64,000 nucleotides of DNA from Qipengyuania sphaerica (GCF_019711595.1 NZ_JAIGNR010000001.1:558001-622000); one strand, 5' to 3'; shown: positions 27,279 to 35,770, counted from the first letter of the stretch. The notes: generated from the letters alone by a model not told the origin. Program-made: numbers and translations.

Positions 27279-28064
27279 ATGGAAGTCAGCAGCAATACCC
27301 CCGCAGTCGTCACCGGCGGCGCATCGGGCCTCGGTGAAGCCACCGCCCGCGCGCTCGCAGCCAAGGGCGCCAAGGTCGCCATCTTCGACATGAACGAGGA
27401 AAAGGGCGAGGCCGTCGCCAAGGACATCGGCGGCGTGTTCTGCAAGGTCAATGTGATGAGCGACGAGGACGTCGACGCCGGTTTCGCCAAGGCGCGTGAG
27501 GCGCACGGCCAGGAACGTATCCTCGTCAACTGCGCCGGTATCGGCAACGCCATCAAGACCGCCAAGCGCGACAAGCAGACGGGCGAGATCAGCCACTTCC
27601 CGTTGCAGGCCTTCGAATTCGTCATCCAGGTGAACCTGATAGGCACCTTTCGCTGCATCGCCAAGTCGGCAGCGGGCATGATGACGCTCGACCCGCTGAG
27701 CGACGACGGCGACCGCGGCGCCATCGTCAACACCGCATCTGTTGCGGGCGAAGACGGCCAGATCGGCCAGGCAGCCTATTCGGCATCGAAGGGCGGCGTG
27801 ATCGGCATGACGCTCCCCATCGCGCGCGACCTGATGGGTGAAGGTATCCGCGTGAACACCATCCTGCCGGGCATCTTCAACACCCCGCTGATGAACGCCG
27901 CCCCGCCGCAGGTGAAGGAAGCGCTGGCAGCCAGCGTCCCGTTCCCCAAGCGCCTCGGCAATCCGGAAGAATATGCCAAGCTCGCCATGACCATGATCGA
28001 ATGCGGCTATTTCAACGGCGAAGACGTCCGCCTCGACGGCGCTATTCGCATGGCCCCTCGCTGA
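27279..28064 (+). CDS. Short-chain dehydrogenase, 3-hydroxyacyl-CoA dehydrogenase type-2-like
   Basis: This 261-residue SDR has the cofactor motif TGGASGLG (12-19), Asp37 after strand beta2 (favouring NAD+), NCAG (84-87), and the catalytic Ser154, Tyr167 and Lys171 (YSASK). The insertion around residues 97-110 and the segment SVAGEDGQIGQAAYSASKGG resemble the HSD17B10/3-hydroxy-2-methylacyl-CoA dehydrogenase group. It would oxidise 3-hydroxyacyl-CoA to 3-oxoacyl-CoA for the thiolase encoded just upstream. A strong ribosome-binding site (GAGAGGAAG) precedes ATG 27279. Exact acyl chain preference cannot be read from sequence. Confidence 0.9.
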   Translation: MEVSSNTPAVVTGGASGLGEATARALAAKGAKVAIFDMNEEKGEAVAKDIGGVFCKVNVMSDEDVDAGFAKAREAHGQERILVNCAGIGNAIKTAKRDKQTGEISHFPLQAFEFVIQVNLIGTFRCIAKSAAGMMTLDPLSDDGDRGAIVNTASVAGEDGQIGQAAYSASKGGVIGMTLPIARDLMGEGIRVNTILPGIFNTPLMNAAPPQVKEALAASVPFPKRLGNPEEYAKLAMTMIECGYFNGEDVRLDGAIRMAPR

Positions 28065-28092
28065 CGCTCAGGGTTGGCCGCATGGCTCCGCG

Positions 28093-29064
28093 CTAAAACC
28101 AGGCCCTAAGGCCGAGCAAGAATTTGAGGCCGTCGGGGTCTTCCCCGGCGGCCTTTGCTATGTCGGCCGTGTCGCCCAGCTTGGCCTCGTATTCGACGCC
28201 GATATAGGGCGCGAACTCGCGGGCGATTTCGTAACACAGGCGCAGGCCCGGCTCGATCTTTGTGATGCCGGCCCCGATCCCGCGTTCGGGTATATCCTGC
28301 GCGGCCAGTTCGAGCTCGATGCGCGGCTGGACGATCAGGGATTGCGTGATTTTCTGGTCGTATTCGCCCTCGATCCGCGCGGTGACGTCGCCGCGATCGG
28401 AGAGGAAGAGGGCGCCGTCGACATGCCACATGTAGGGCGCGAGGCCCTGCACGCCGAGAACGAGGTGGCTCCGCGTTTCGGGTTCCAGATCGAGCCGCAC
28501 GCCTGCCTGCAAATCGAAAAACGGGCCGATGGCATGGCCCCAGAGCGCCTGCACTTCGGCATCCTCGATCCCGCCGCCGAATTCGCCCTCGCCCTCCGAT
28601 TTCAGGACGAACTTGTCGATATCGCCGCCATACCAGCCCTGCATGTCCCAGATGTAGCCGTCTTCGCCCTCGCCGAGCCGAGCTTCTAGCCGCTCGACCA
28701 TCAGCATGCCGGTTTTCATGTCGCCATGCGTGGCGTGATTTTCCGCGCGTGCCTCTGCCATCGTCTCCTCGCCGAAGATGCGATCGGCGGCGTGCTGCGG
28801 ACCTTCGAAGGCTTCGGCAGGAGGTGGGCCTGCAGGCACATCGCCCACGGTATGCGCCGAATGGTCCATCGCCTGCGGCTGCGTCATGTCGGGCAGCACG
28901 AACGGCTTGGGCGCCTGCTGGTGCTGCGAGTGGTCTTCGGCCTGCGGCTCCTCTTCCGGCTGCTGCTGGTGCGCGGAATGGTCGCCATGCGCCGAATGAT
29001 CCTGCGCGGCGAGCGGGGCGGCGGCCAGCATCAACGGCGCCAGCGGAATAAGCCGCACGGTCAT
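28093..29064 (-). CDS. copB: Copper resistance protein B (outer-membrane CopB/PcoB)
   Basis: This 323-residue protein has a signal peptide (MTVRLIPLAPLMLAAAPLAAQ). A low-complexity N-terminal region follows with repeats of DHSAH and DHSQH, rich in His and Gln with scattered Met, a likely copper-binding segment. From about residue 115 a CopB-type beta-barrel follows (MLMVERLEARLGEGEDGYIWDMQGWYGGD, then strands with alternating polarity) ending in WF. CopB works in the outer membrane with periplasmic CopA in copper tolerance. Its ATG overlaps the copA stop (ATGA at 29061-29064), so the pair is one operon. Confidence 0.93.
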   Translation of the reverse strand: MTVRLIPLAPLMLAAAPLAAQDHSAHGDHSAHQQQPEEEPQAEDHSQHQQAPKPFVLPDMTQPQAMDHSAHTVGDVPAGPPPAEAFEGPQHAADRIFGEETMAEARAENHATHGDMKTGMLMVERLEARLGEGEDGYIWDMQGWYGGDIDKFVLKSEGEGEFGGGIEDAEVQALWGHAIGPFFDLQAGVRLDLEPETRSHLVLGVQGLAPYMWHVDGALFLSDRGDVTARIEGEYDQKITQSLIVQPRIELELAAQDIPERGIGAGITKIEPGLRLCYEIAREFAPYIGVEYEAKLGDTADIAKAAGEDPDGLKFLLGLRAWF

Positions 29065-30854
29065 GCGCCTTCCTCCGGCGCGGGGAAGGGCCGCACGGTA
29101 ACGGTCTGCATCATCCCGGCATGCATGTGGTAGAGCAGGTGGCAGTGGAAAGCCCAGTCGCCCGGCTCGTCGGCGGTGAGGTCGAAGGTTGCGGTGCTGC
29201 CCGGCTGGACGATCACCGTGTGCTTGAGCGGCTGGTTCATCATGGCCGCGCCGTTGACCAGCTCGAAGAAATGGCCGTGGAGGTGGATCGGGTGCGCCAT
29301 CATCGTGTCGTTGACCAGCTTCACGCGCACGCGCTCGTCATAGGCGAAGCGGATCGGATCGTCGGTTACGGCAGAGAACTTCTTGCCGTCGAAGCTCCAC
29401 ATGTAGCGTTCCATATTGCCCGTCAGGTGGATTTCGAGACTGCGCGTCGGCATGCGGTGGGGGTTCATCCGCGCAGCCTTGAGGTCGGTGTAACGCAGCA
29501 CGCGGTGCTTGACCTTGTCGAGGCCGAGGCCAGGGTAATCCATCCGGTCCATCGGCATGGGCGCAACCATGTCGAGGCCGGGGCCGACCTTCACGTCCGG
29601 CGGAAGCTTGGACGTATCGCGCATCGAATGATCCATCGAGCCATGGTCCATCGCAGGCATCGCTGCGCCCCCGCCGTGGTTCATGCCGGAATGGTCCATC
29701 CCGCCATGACCGCCGCCATGCGCATCGTGGTTCATTGCGCCGCCGTGTGCGCCGTCCATCGAACCCATGCCCATGTCCGCCATGGTCAGTGTGACCGGCT
29801 CGCGCAGCTTGGGCGGCGTCGCGCGGTGGCCCGCATGCGAGGTCAGCGAGGCGAGCCCCATTCCGCTGCGGTCCATCGCCTCTGCCACCAGCGCGTGGCT
29901 GCCTTCCGGAGGGGTGACGATAACATCGTAGGTTTCTGCCGTGGCGATCTGGAATTCGTCCACCTCGACCGGCGACACGTCCATTCCGTCGGCCGCGATC
30001 ACCGTCATCGGCACGCCCGGAATGCGGACGTTGAAGAAGGTCATGGCCGAGCCGTTGATTACGCGCAGCCGGATGCGCTCGCCCGGAGTGAAAAGGTATT
30101 CCAGCCCGTCCATCGGCCCGTGGCCGTTGACGAGGAAGGTATAGGTATCGCCCGTCACGTCCGAGATATCGCGCGGGTTCATCCGCATCCCGCCCCACAT
30201 CAGCCGCTCCTTTAGCGGCATGTCGCCTTCGGTTGCGGTCTGCATCTGGCGGTTGAAGTAATGCTCGCCGACCTTCAGCAGCCGTGCGATCTCATGCGGG
30301 TGGCGAGGGGTGAATTCGCTCAGCAGCACGACATAATCGCGGTCGTAGCGCGGATCGGGTTTCGCGCTTTCGATCACGATCGGACCGTAATGCCCCGCCT
30401 GCTCCTGCAGGCCCGAATGCGAATGCCACCAGTAGGTGCCGCTCTGCCGGATGGGGAAGTCGTAGGTGAAGGTCTCGCCCGGCTTGATGCCCGGGAAACT
30501 GACGCCCGGCACCCCGTCGAACTGGAAGGGCAACAGCAGCCCGTGCCAGTGGATCGAGGTGTCCTCGGCGAGCCGGTTGGTCACATCGATGCGGACCTTC
30601 TGTCCCTCGCGCAGCCGGACCAGCGGGCCGGGGACAGTGCCATTGACGGCCACCGCATGCCCCTTGCGCCCGCCGACACCGAAATGATGCTGGTCGACCG
30701 TCAGCGCGATCCGTTCGCCCGACACCTCGCCAAAGCCCTGCCTGGCATGGGACAGGCTCTCGCCACGCGCCCAGGCGGGAAGGGGAAGCGACGTAGCAGC
30801 GCCCAGCCCGACGATGCTGGTCAGCACTCTTCGGCGATTGATCGGAAAGTCCAT
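29061..30854 (-). CDS. copA: Periplasmic multicopper oxidase CopA (copper resistance)
   Basis: The protein is 597 residues from ATG 30854 (an ATG at 30887 is possible). A twin-arginine signal (INRRRVLTSIVGLGAA) means export folded through Tat; tatABC lies later in this window. Three cupredoxin domains carry copper sites HWHG, WWHSHSG, HPIHLHGHFF and HCHLLYHMHAGM (type 1, 2 and 3 coppers). A Met/His/Gly-rich insert around residues 360-415 (NHDAHGGGHGGMDHSGMNHG) is typical of PcoA/CopA and binds Cu(I). It oxidises Cu(I) in the periplasm. It is coupled to copB. No copper-sensing regulator is adjacent. Confidence 0.95.
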   Translation of the reverse strand: MDFPINRRRVLTSIVGLGAATSLPLPAWARGESLSHARQGFGEVSGERIALTVDQHHFGVGGRKGHAVAVNGTVPGPLVRLREGQKVRIDVTNRLAEDTSIHWHGLLLPFQFDGVPGVSFPGIKPGETFTYDFPIRQSGTYWWHSHSGLQEQAGHYGPIVIESAKPDPRYDRDYVVLLSEFTPRHPHEIARLLKVGEHYFNRQMQTATEGDMPLKERLMWGGMRMNPRDISDVTGDTYTFLVNGHGPMDGLEYLFTPGERIRLRVINGSAMTFFNVRIPGVPMTVIAADGMDVSPVEVDEFQIATAETYDVIVTPPEGSHALVAEAMDRSGMGLASLTSHAGHRATPPKLREPVTLTMADMGMGSMDGAHGGAMNHDAHGGGHGGMDHSGMNHGGGAAMPAMDHGSMDHSMRDTSKLPPDVKVGPGLDMVAPMPMDRMDYPGLGLDKVKHRVLRYTDLKAARMNPHRMPTRSLEIHLTGNMERYMWSFDGKKFSAVTDDPIRFAYDERVRVKLVNDTMMAHPIHLHGHFFELVNGAAMMNQPLKHTVIVQPGSTATFDLTADEPGDWAFHCHLLYHMHAGMMQTVTVRPFPAPEEGA

Positions 30855-30927
30855 GAACACTCGGATTTCGGCGACGGTTCGCCGCATATAGGGGCGACGT
30901 AATGCAAAGCCAATTGTGTAGGAGACG

Positions 30928-32127
30928 TCAGGCCTGCCCTAGTTCGCCCAGCAATTCTCGGAACCAGCTTTGCGTTACGTCGAAGGCCTTGCCGCCCTTG
31001 ATCCGCTCGAATTCGATCACGCGCAATTCGTCGCCGCGCTCCTCGTCGTGGCCGACGACGCCGCTGGTGCCGGCGAGGGCGGCATCCACGGCGAGACGGG
31101 TGCATTGCTCGATCAACTCGCGGTCGGAGGCATTGGCGGGCGCCGAGCGCGAGAAATAGCCGCTTTTCTGCACCAGCACCTTCTCCGCGCCCAATTCCTT
31201 CGCGAAGCGGTCGGCGAACCATTGGCCGGGGTTGATCTTGTCGAGCTTCACATGGCCGAAGGCATCGCGCGGAATGTCCTCGCCGGCAGCCTCCATCTCG
31301 GCAACGATCTCGCCGACGCCGGCGCCTTCGGAGATGAACAGGTTCACCCCGCCATGTTCCGCCATGATGGTGCGCAGGCGCGCGACTTCGGTTGCCAGGT
31401 CGAAGGGGCGCTCGGGGATATAGACCCCGTGCACGTCCCAGCGCGCGGAGGCATTGTCGACCCATTCGGCGAAGGGCGCAGTGCCGACCCATTCGTGATG
31501 CGCGCGGGCCGTCGCTGCAGTGAGCCAGCCGCAATGCCTGCCCATGACCTCGTGGACGATCAGCATGTTCGGATTGGCCGAGAATTCGGCGATGATGTTG
31601 CGGGCATAGAGCGCGCCCTGCTCGGCAGCAGTCCATGCGCCCAGTGACTGGCGGATGGGAACGACGTCATTATCGATCGTCTTGGGCAGGCCGACCACGG
31701 TGAGGTCCGATCCGATGGCCGCCAGATGCGCCTTCAAATCGGCGGCGGCGGTGTTGGTATCGTCCCCGCCGATCGTATGGAGGATGTCGATCCCTTCGCG
31801 CTTCAGCTGCTCGGCGGCAACGGCGAGCGGGTCCTGCCCCTCCTCGACCAGCCCGCGCTTCACGCAATCGGCGACATTGGTCAGCTTAACACGGCTGTTG
31901 CCGATCGGGCTGCCGCCAAAGGCGTGCAAGCGGCCCGCATTGGCACGCACATCGTCGGTCGCCTCGATCCAGTTGCCCGTGAGCAGCCCCGCATAGCCGT
32001 TGCGATAGGCGACGATGCGCACATCGGGAGCGATCTCGCTATAGCGTTCGATCAGCCCGCCGACGGCAGAGGACAGGCAGGGCGCAAGGCCGCCTGCGGT
32101 GAGCATGGCTACGGTTTTCTCTCCCAT
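30928..32127 (-). CDS. 6-phosphofructokinase, motifs of the pyrophosphate-dependent type
   Basis: The protein is 399 residues from ATG 32127 (MGEKTVAMLTAGGLAPCL; the frame stays open to 32169). Family motifs are GGDDTN (residues 120-125), PKTIDNDV (148-155, catalytic Asp) and MGRHCGW. Asp in the second GGDD position and Lys in PKTIDND are the known signature of enzymes that use pyrophosphate instead of ATP, since they block the ATP alpha-phosphate. It would interconvert fructose 6-phosphate and fructose 1,6-bisphosphate reversibly in the cytosol. The unusual AGGLAPC at the N-terminus replaces the usual GGDxPG. It stands alone, 73 nt upstream of nothing related. Confidence 0.88.
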   Translation of the reverse strand: MGEKTVAMLTAGGLAPCLSSAVGGLIERYSEIAPDVRIVAYRNGYAGLLTGNWIEATDDVRANAGRLHAFGGSPIGNSRVKLTNVADCVKRGLVEEGQDPLAVAAEQLKREGIDILHTIGGDDTNTAAADLKAHLAAIGSDLTVVGLPKTIDNDVVPIRQSLGAWTAAEQGALYARNIIAEFSANPNMLIVHEVMGRHCGWLTAATARAHHEWVGTAPFAEWVDNASARWDVHGVYIPERPFDLATEVARLRTIMAEHGGVNLFISEGAGVGEIVAEMEAAGEDIPRDAFGHVKLDKINPGQWFADRFAKELGAEKVLVQKSGYFSRSAPANASDRELIEQCTRLAVDAALAGTSGVVGHDEERGDELRVIEFERIKGGKAFDVTQSWFRELLGELGQA

Positions 32128-32190
32128 CCCCGCGTTGTGCCAAGCGCGCGGGCGCAAGGCCAGAGCCATGACTACGAATGCACGGGGCGA

Positions 32191-32643
32191 TCAGCCGAGC
32201 GGCAATTCCCACTGCTCCCATTCGCCCAGAACGCGGCCACCCATGCTGCGATAGAAGGATTTCGCCTTGTCGTTGCCGGCCAGGACGAGCCAGCGGATGC
32301 GGCTCGCCCCGATCCGCCTCGCCTCCGCTTCAACGGCTGCGAAAAGAGCCGCGCCCGCCCCCGAGCCGCGAGCCTCGTGCTCGACGAACAACTCCTTGAG
32401 CACCAGCGTGGGCCGAAGATCGAAGGTCCAGTCGATGCGGTAGGTGACCGCGATCCCGACCGCGACGCCATCGGACCATGCAAGGCGGCAGCGGAACGGG
32501 GGATTGGCCGATGCAAGCGCCGCGGCAAGGTCCCCCTCGGTCACGGCGAAATCTTCGAGATAACCTTCGAACCTGGCCAGAGCCCGCATCAGTTCGAGCG
32601 CGCGCGGCTCGTCGCCGCGCGTCATTGGACGGACTTCGATCAT
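32191..32643 (-). CDS. GNAT family N-acetyltransferase
   Basis: This 150-residue protein has the GNAT fold: start MIEVRPMTRGDEPRALELM, the acetyl-CoA loop VEHEARGSGAGAALFAAVE (motif A, R/QxxGxG/A) near residues 89-107, and the C-terminal NDKAKSFYRSMGGRVLGEW. It resembles small spermidine/thialysine-type acetyltransferases, but the substrate cannot be assigned. Its ATG at 32643 is one base after the stop of the upstream gene, so it is the last gene of the short operon rhodanese - YHS-like protein - GNAT. Confidence 0.85.
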   Translation of the reverse strand: MIEVRPMTRGDEPRALELMRALARFEGYLEDFAVTEGDLAAALASANPPFRCRLAWSDGVAVGIAVTYRIDWTFDLRPTLVLKELFVEHEARGSGAGAALFAAVEAEARRIGASRIRWLVLAGNDKAKSFYRSMGGRVLGEWEQWELPLG

Positions 32644-32644
32644 T

Positions 32645-33292
32645 TCAGTATCGTCCGGAGGGCAGGCGATCGGCGAGAAATGCGTCGATGTCCGGCTGTT
32701 CGCCCATCATGTGCCGAATCCATGCGGCACGTTCATGCTCGACGATCTTCAATTCCCAGACGCAGCCGACCAGGCTCGTATCGGCGGGCTCGAAGTTCCA
32801 TTCGCCCACGGGGGAACGCGCCATCAGCCCCCGCAATATCCCGCCGCCGGTCCACCACTGGGCGAGCAGCCACAGGCCCTCGGTGCCGCGGTGGACGATG
32901 ATATGGCCGTAGGCGCTGTCGTCGATCGTCCAGACGTGAGGGCAGGCGCGGGCAAAGCCACGCACCGCGCTCTCCGCCTCCGCGCCGTCGAGCAGGTCAT
33001 CGGATGCATCGACGAGGTAGAACTTGAACCGCGATGTCCCGATTTCTAGAATTCCGTAATCGCGATAGCTGCGCGGCGCGTAGAATTCGCGCCCGTCACG
33101 AAAGGCGAGGGGATCTCTGGCCGGGCGCGGCGCCTCGATCGCCTCATCGAAAACCTCGACTGCCCGGGCGAACTTGTCGCGGCAGCCCGGGTTGCAAAAG
33201 CCGACCGTTTGCCCGCGATATCGGGTGAGGGAATCGGGCGAGACAGGATCGCCCGACCAGGGGCATGACGCGTTGATGGCTGACGGCATCAT
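32645..33292 (-). CDS. Protein with N-terminal YHS/TRASH-like metal-binding motif
   Basis: This 215-residue protein has no signal peptide. The first 45 residues (NASCPWSGDPVSPDSLTRYRGQTVGFCNPGCRDKFARA) look like a YHS/TRASH-type zinc or copper knuckle with Cys-x(n)-CNPGC. The rest (from about 65) is unassigned, rich in aromatic residues and His (YGHIIVHRGTEGLWLLAQWWTGGG, HERAAWIRHMMGEQPDIDAFL). The ATG overlaps the stop of the rhodanese gene (ATGA, 33289-33292). With a rhodanese and an FtrA-like regulator beside it, a role in thiol, sulfur or metal stress is possible but unproven. Confidence 0.7.
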   Translation of the reverse strand: MMPSAINASCPWSGDPVSPDSLTRYRGQTVGFCNPGCRDKFARAVEVFDEAIEAPRPARDPLAFRDGREFYAPRSYRDYGILEIGTSRFKFYLVDASDDLLDGAEAESAVRGFARACPHVWTIDDSAYGHIIVHRGTEGLWLLAQWWTGGGILRGLMARSPVGEWNFEPADTSLVGCVWELKIVEHERAAWIRHMMGEQPDIDAFLADRLPSGRY

Positions 33293-33702
33293 GCTGCCTC
33301 GGCGGGTGTTTCGCTCTCGAGGGCGAAACCTTCATCGATCCAGCCGGTGATGCCGCCGGGCATCGTCTTCACCGGCAGGCCCAGCTGTGCCAGCCGCAGC
33401 GCTGCGCGCGCCGCGCCGTTGCAATGCGGGCCCGCGCAATAGGTGACGAAAAGTCCTGCATCGGCGAACTGGCGCATCTTGGAGGCGATGATCTTGCCAT
33501 GGGGCAAGTGGACGGCACCTGGCACATGGCCCTTCGCAAAGGCTTCGGGGCCGCGCACATCGAGCAGGACGAAGCCTGGATCGCCCGCACGCAGGGCTTC
33601 GTGGACATCCCAGCAATCGGTTTCCTTGGCGAAAAGCGACGCGAAATAGTCGGCTGCCTGCTCGCTGGGGAGGGCGGGCACGGCGGTTACGGCATTCGGC
33701 AT
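33289..33702 (-). CDS. Rhodanese-like domain protein
   Basis: The protein is 137 residues from ATG 33702, chosen because GGGAGAT lies about 10 nt upstream. It is a single rhodanese domain: FVLLDVRGPEAFAKGHVPGAVHLPHGKI, then the active-site loop YCAGPHCNGA with the catalytic Cys in position, and a C-terminal GGITGWIDEGF. It would transfer a sulfane sulfur or handle thiol groups in the cytoplasm. It is divergent from the FtrA-like regulator with only 60 nt between them, including a perfect inverted repeat. Rhodanese next to an FtrA homologue is a pairing I recall from other proteobacteria. Confidence 0.9.
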   Translation of the reverse strand: MPNAVTAVPALPSEQAADYFASLFAKETDCWDVHEALRAGDPGFVLLDVRGPEAFAKGHVPGAVHLPHGKIIASKMRQFADAGLFVTYCAGPHCNGAARAALRLAQLGLPVKTMPGGITGWIDEGFALESETPAEAA

Positions 33703-33720
33703 GTGGACGATCTCCCGTGA

Positions 33721-33741
33721 GTAAGTCTGCGCTGGACTTAC
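33721..33741. promoter_or_regulatory. Inverted repeat, likely operator between rhodanese and ftrA-like genes
   Basis: GTAAGTC (33721-33727), seven bases, GACTTAC (33735-33741) form a perfect 7-bp-arm dyad in the 60-bp divergent region. The half-site spacing (14 nt centre to centre) is close to that of many regulator sites. The adjacent FtrA-like regulator is the natural candidate to bind it and control both directions. Confidence 0.55.
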
Positions 33742-33762
33742 AGGAGGGGATCGGGCAGCCAA

Positions 33763-34758
33763 GTGGCACTAATGACAAGTAACGTGAAGATAATGCCAAA
33801 AGCATCCCGCAATCCGCATGACGTCGTCGCTCTCGTGTATGACGATCTGTGCACCTTCGAATTCTCGATTGCCGCGGAGATTTTCGGCCTGCCGCGTCCC
33901 GAATTCGCAGGCGAGTGGTATCGCTTTCGCACTGCCTCGGAAAAGCGCGGAGCCTTGCGCGCAAACGGAGGACTCACGGTGGAAGCGCAAAGCGACCTGT
34001 CGATCCTGCCCGAAGCGGGGACCATCGTCATTCCGGGCTGGCATACGCGCGATGAACGTCCGTCTCCTGCGCTTCGCGAGGCGCTCCTCGATGCCCATCG
34101 CGGCGGCGCCCGCATCATCGCGATCTGCTCGGGCACCTTCCTGCTCGCCGAACTCGGCCTGCTCGATGGCACGAGGGCGACCACGCACTGGCTCTATGCC
34201 GACAAGCTCGCGGCGCGCTTCCCGCAGGTTGAGGTCGAGGAGGACCGGCTCTTCGTGGGAGACGGATCTGTCTATACCTCTGCCGGTTCGTCCGCGGGGA
34301 TCGACCTGTGCATGCATATCGTTCGCGAGGACTGGGGATCGCAAAAGGCGAATATCGTCGCCCGGCGGCTGGTGATGGCTCCGCACCGCGATGGCGACCA
34401 GCGGCAGTTCATCGCCGCGCCGGTGGCGAGCGCGGAAGGGGACCGCCTTCACGATTTCCTCGAGCGGCTGCGCGACGATCACGGGGTCGGATGGACGATC
34501 GACCGCATGGCGAGCGAGGCGGCGATGAGCAGGCGGACCTTCATCCGCCGGTTCCGCGATGCCACCGGGGAAACGCCGGCAGCCTATCTCGGCCGCTTGA
34601 GGGTCGAGAAGGCGAGGACCCTGCTCGAACAGGGCACCGCGCGCCTCGACGATATCGCGGAAGAAGCCGGTTTCGGATCGCTCGCGACGATGCAGCACCA
34701 TTTCCGCAGCCGGGTGGGTTGCAGCCCGAGTTCCTACAGGCGCAGCTTTACCGGCTGA
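33763..34758 (+). CDS. FtrA/GlxA-type transcriptional regulator (DJ-1/PfpI plus AraC HTH)
   Basis: This protein is 331 residues from GTG 33763. The N-terminal DJ-1/PfpI-like domain (about 18-190: DVVALVYDDLCTFEFSIAAEIFGLPRPE) carries the nucleophile-elbow segment IAICSGTFLLAE, which can sense small molecules or oxidation. The C-terminal AraC/XylS double helix-turn-helix (about 235-330) includes MSRRTFIRRFRDATGETPAAYLGRLRVEKAR and a second recognition helix GSLATMQHHFRS. The start is uncertain: the strong site AGGAGGGGA is 12-15 nt before GTG 33763, while ATG 33772 and ATG 33793 are in frame. It probably controls the divergent rhodanese operon and itself. Confidence 0.9.
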   Translation: MALMTSNVKIMPKASRNPHDVVALVYDDLCTFEFSIAAEIFGLPRPEFAGEWYRFRTASEKRGALRANGGLTVEAQSDLSILPEAGTIVIPGWHTRDERPSPALREALLDAHRGGARIIAICSGTFLLAELGLLDGTRATTHWLYADKLAARFPQVEVEEDRLFVGDGSVYTSAGSSAGIDLCMHIVREDWGSQKANIVARRLVMAPHRDGDQRQFIAAPVASAEGDRLHDFLERLRDDHGVGWTIDRMASEAAMSRRTFIRRFRDATGETPAAYLGRLRVEKARTLLEQGTARLDDIAEEAGFGSLATMQHHFRSRVGCSPSSYRRSFTG

Positions 34759-34897
34759 GCGCGCCGCGCTTTCCTACCCTGTGGCTCCCGGATACCGATG
34801 GCAGGTGCGGCCCTGCTTTCAGTCACCCGATTGTTTTTCCGCCCGGACCGTGTTCCATGTGTTCCAGGCTGACGGATGCGCCGGAGAGGAAACCCAA

Positions 34898-35770
34898 ATG
34901 ACCGACTTCACCCAGATCAAGCTCGACATCGCCGATGGCATTGCCACCATCACGCTGCATCGTCCCGAAAAGATGAACGCCTTCACGCGGGTGATGATGC
35001 AGGAACTGATCGACGCGGTGGACGTCACGGATGCCGACGACAGCGTGCGTGCGGTGATCGTCACCGGTCATGGCGACAGGGCGTTCTGCGCCGGCGCCGA
35101 CCTCACGCCGGAGGGCGGGGGCCATGTGTTCTCCGATCCCAATCCGGTGGAAGACCTGTCCGACCCCCGGGTGCGCGATGGCGGCGGGCGGCTTACCCTG
35201 CGGCTGTTCAACTCCAAGAAGCCTCTGATCGGCGCGTGCAACGGGGTGGCCGTCGGCGTGGGAGCGACGATGCAATTGCCCTTCGATATCCGCCTTTGTT
35301 CCGACAATGCGCGTTTCGGCTTCGTCTTTGCGCGGCGCGGAATCACGCCGGAGGCGGCGTCGAGCTGGTTCCTGCCGCGCCTCGTCGGCATGCAGACCGC
35401 GCTCGAGTGGTGCATGACGGGGCGGATTTTCGATGCTGCCGAGGCGAAGGAGCGGGGGCTGGTGCGTTCCGTCCACACGCAGGGCGAACTGATGGACGCG
35501 GCAATCGGCATCGCGCGCGAGATTGCGGACAATACTTCTGCCGTCTCGGTGGCGATGACGCGGGCCATGCTCTGGCGTCTTGGCGCGGGCGGCCACCCGA
35601 TGGATGCGCACAGGATCGACAGCCGCGCGATCTATCGCCTCAGCCGCAGTAACGATGCCAAGGAAGGCATCGCCAGCTTCCTCGAGAAACGCCCACCTGC
35701 CTATCCCGATACGGTGGGCGAAAACATGCCCGACTTCTATCCCTGGTGGGAAGAACCCGGCTACGAGTAG
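34898..35770 (+). CDS. Enoyl-CoA hydratase/isomerase (crotonase) family protein
   Basis: The protein is 290 residues from ATG 34898, with GGAGAGGA upstream. The crotonase fold shows HRPEKMNAF, the oxyanion-hole segments HGDRAFCAGADL and CNGVAVGVGATMQLPFDIRL, and an FGFVFARRGITPEAASSWFLPRLVG region where the catalytic acids sit (Glu in TPEAA). It would hydrate 2-enoyl-CoA to 3-hydroxyacyl-CoA or act as an isomerase. The beta-oxidation partners at 26-28 kb are not adjacent. A MarR regulator gene follows 64 nt downstream on the same strand and may control it. Confidence 0.92.
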   Translation: MTDFTQIKLDIADGIATITLHRPEKMNAFTRVMMQELIDAVDVTDADDSVRAVIVTGHGDRAFCAGADLTPEGGGHVFSDPNPVEDLSDPRVRDGGGRLTLRLFNSKKPLIGACNGVAVGVGATMQLPFDIRLCSDNARFGFVFARRGITPEAASSWFLPRLVGMQTALEWCMTGRIFDAAEAKERGLVRSVHTQGELMDAAIGIAREIADNTSAVSVAMTRAMLWRLGAGGHPMDAHRIDSRAIYRLSRSNDAKEGIASFLEKRPPAYPDTVGENMPDFYPWWEEPGYE

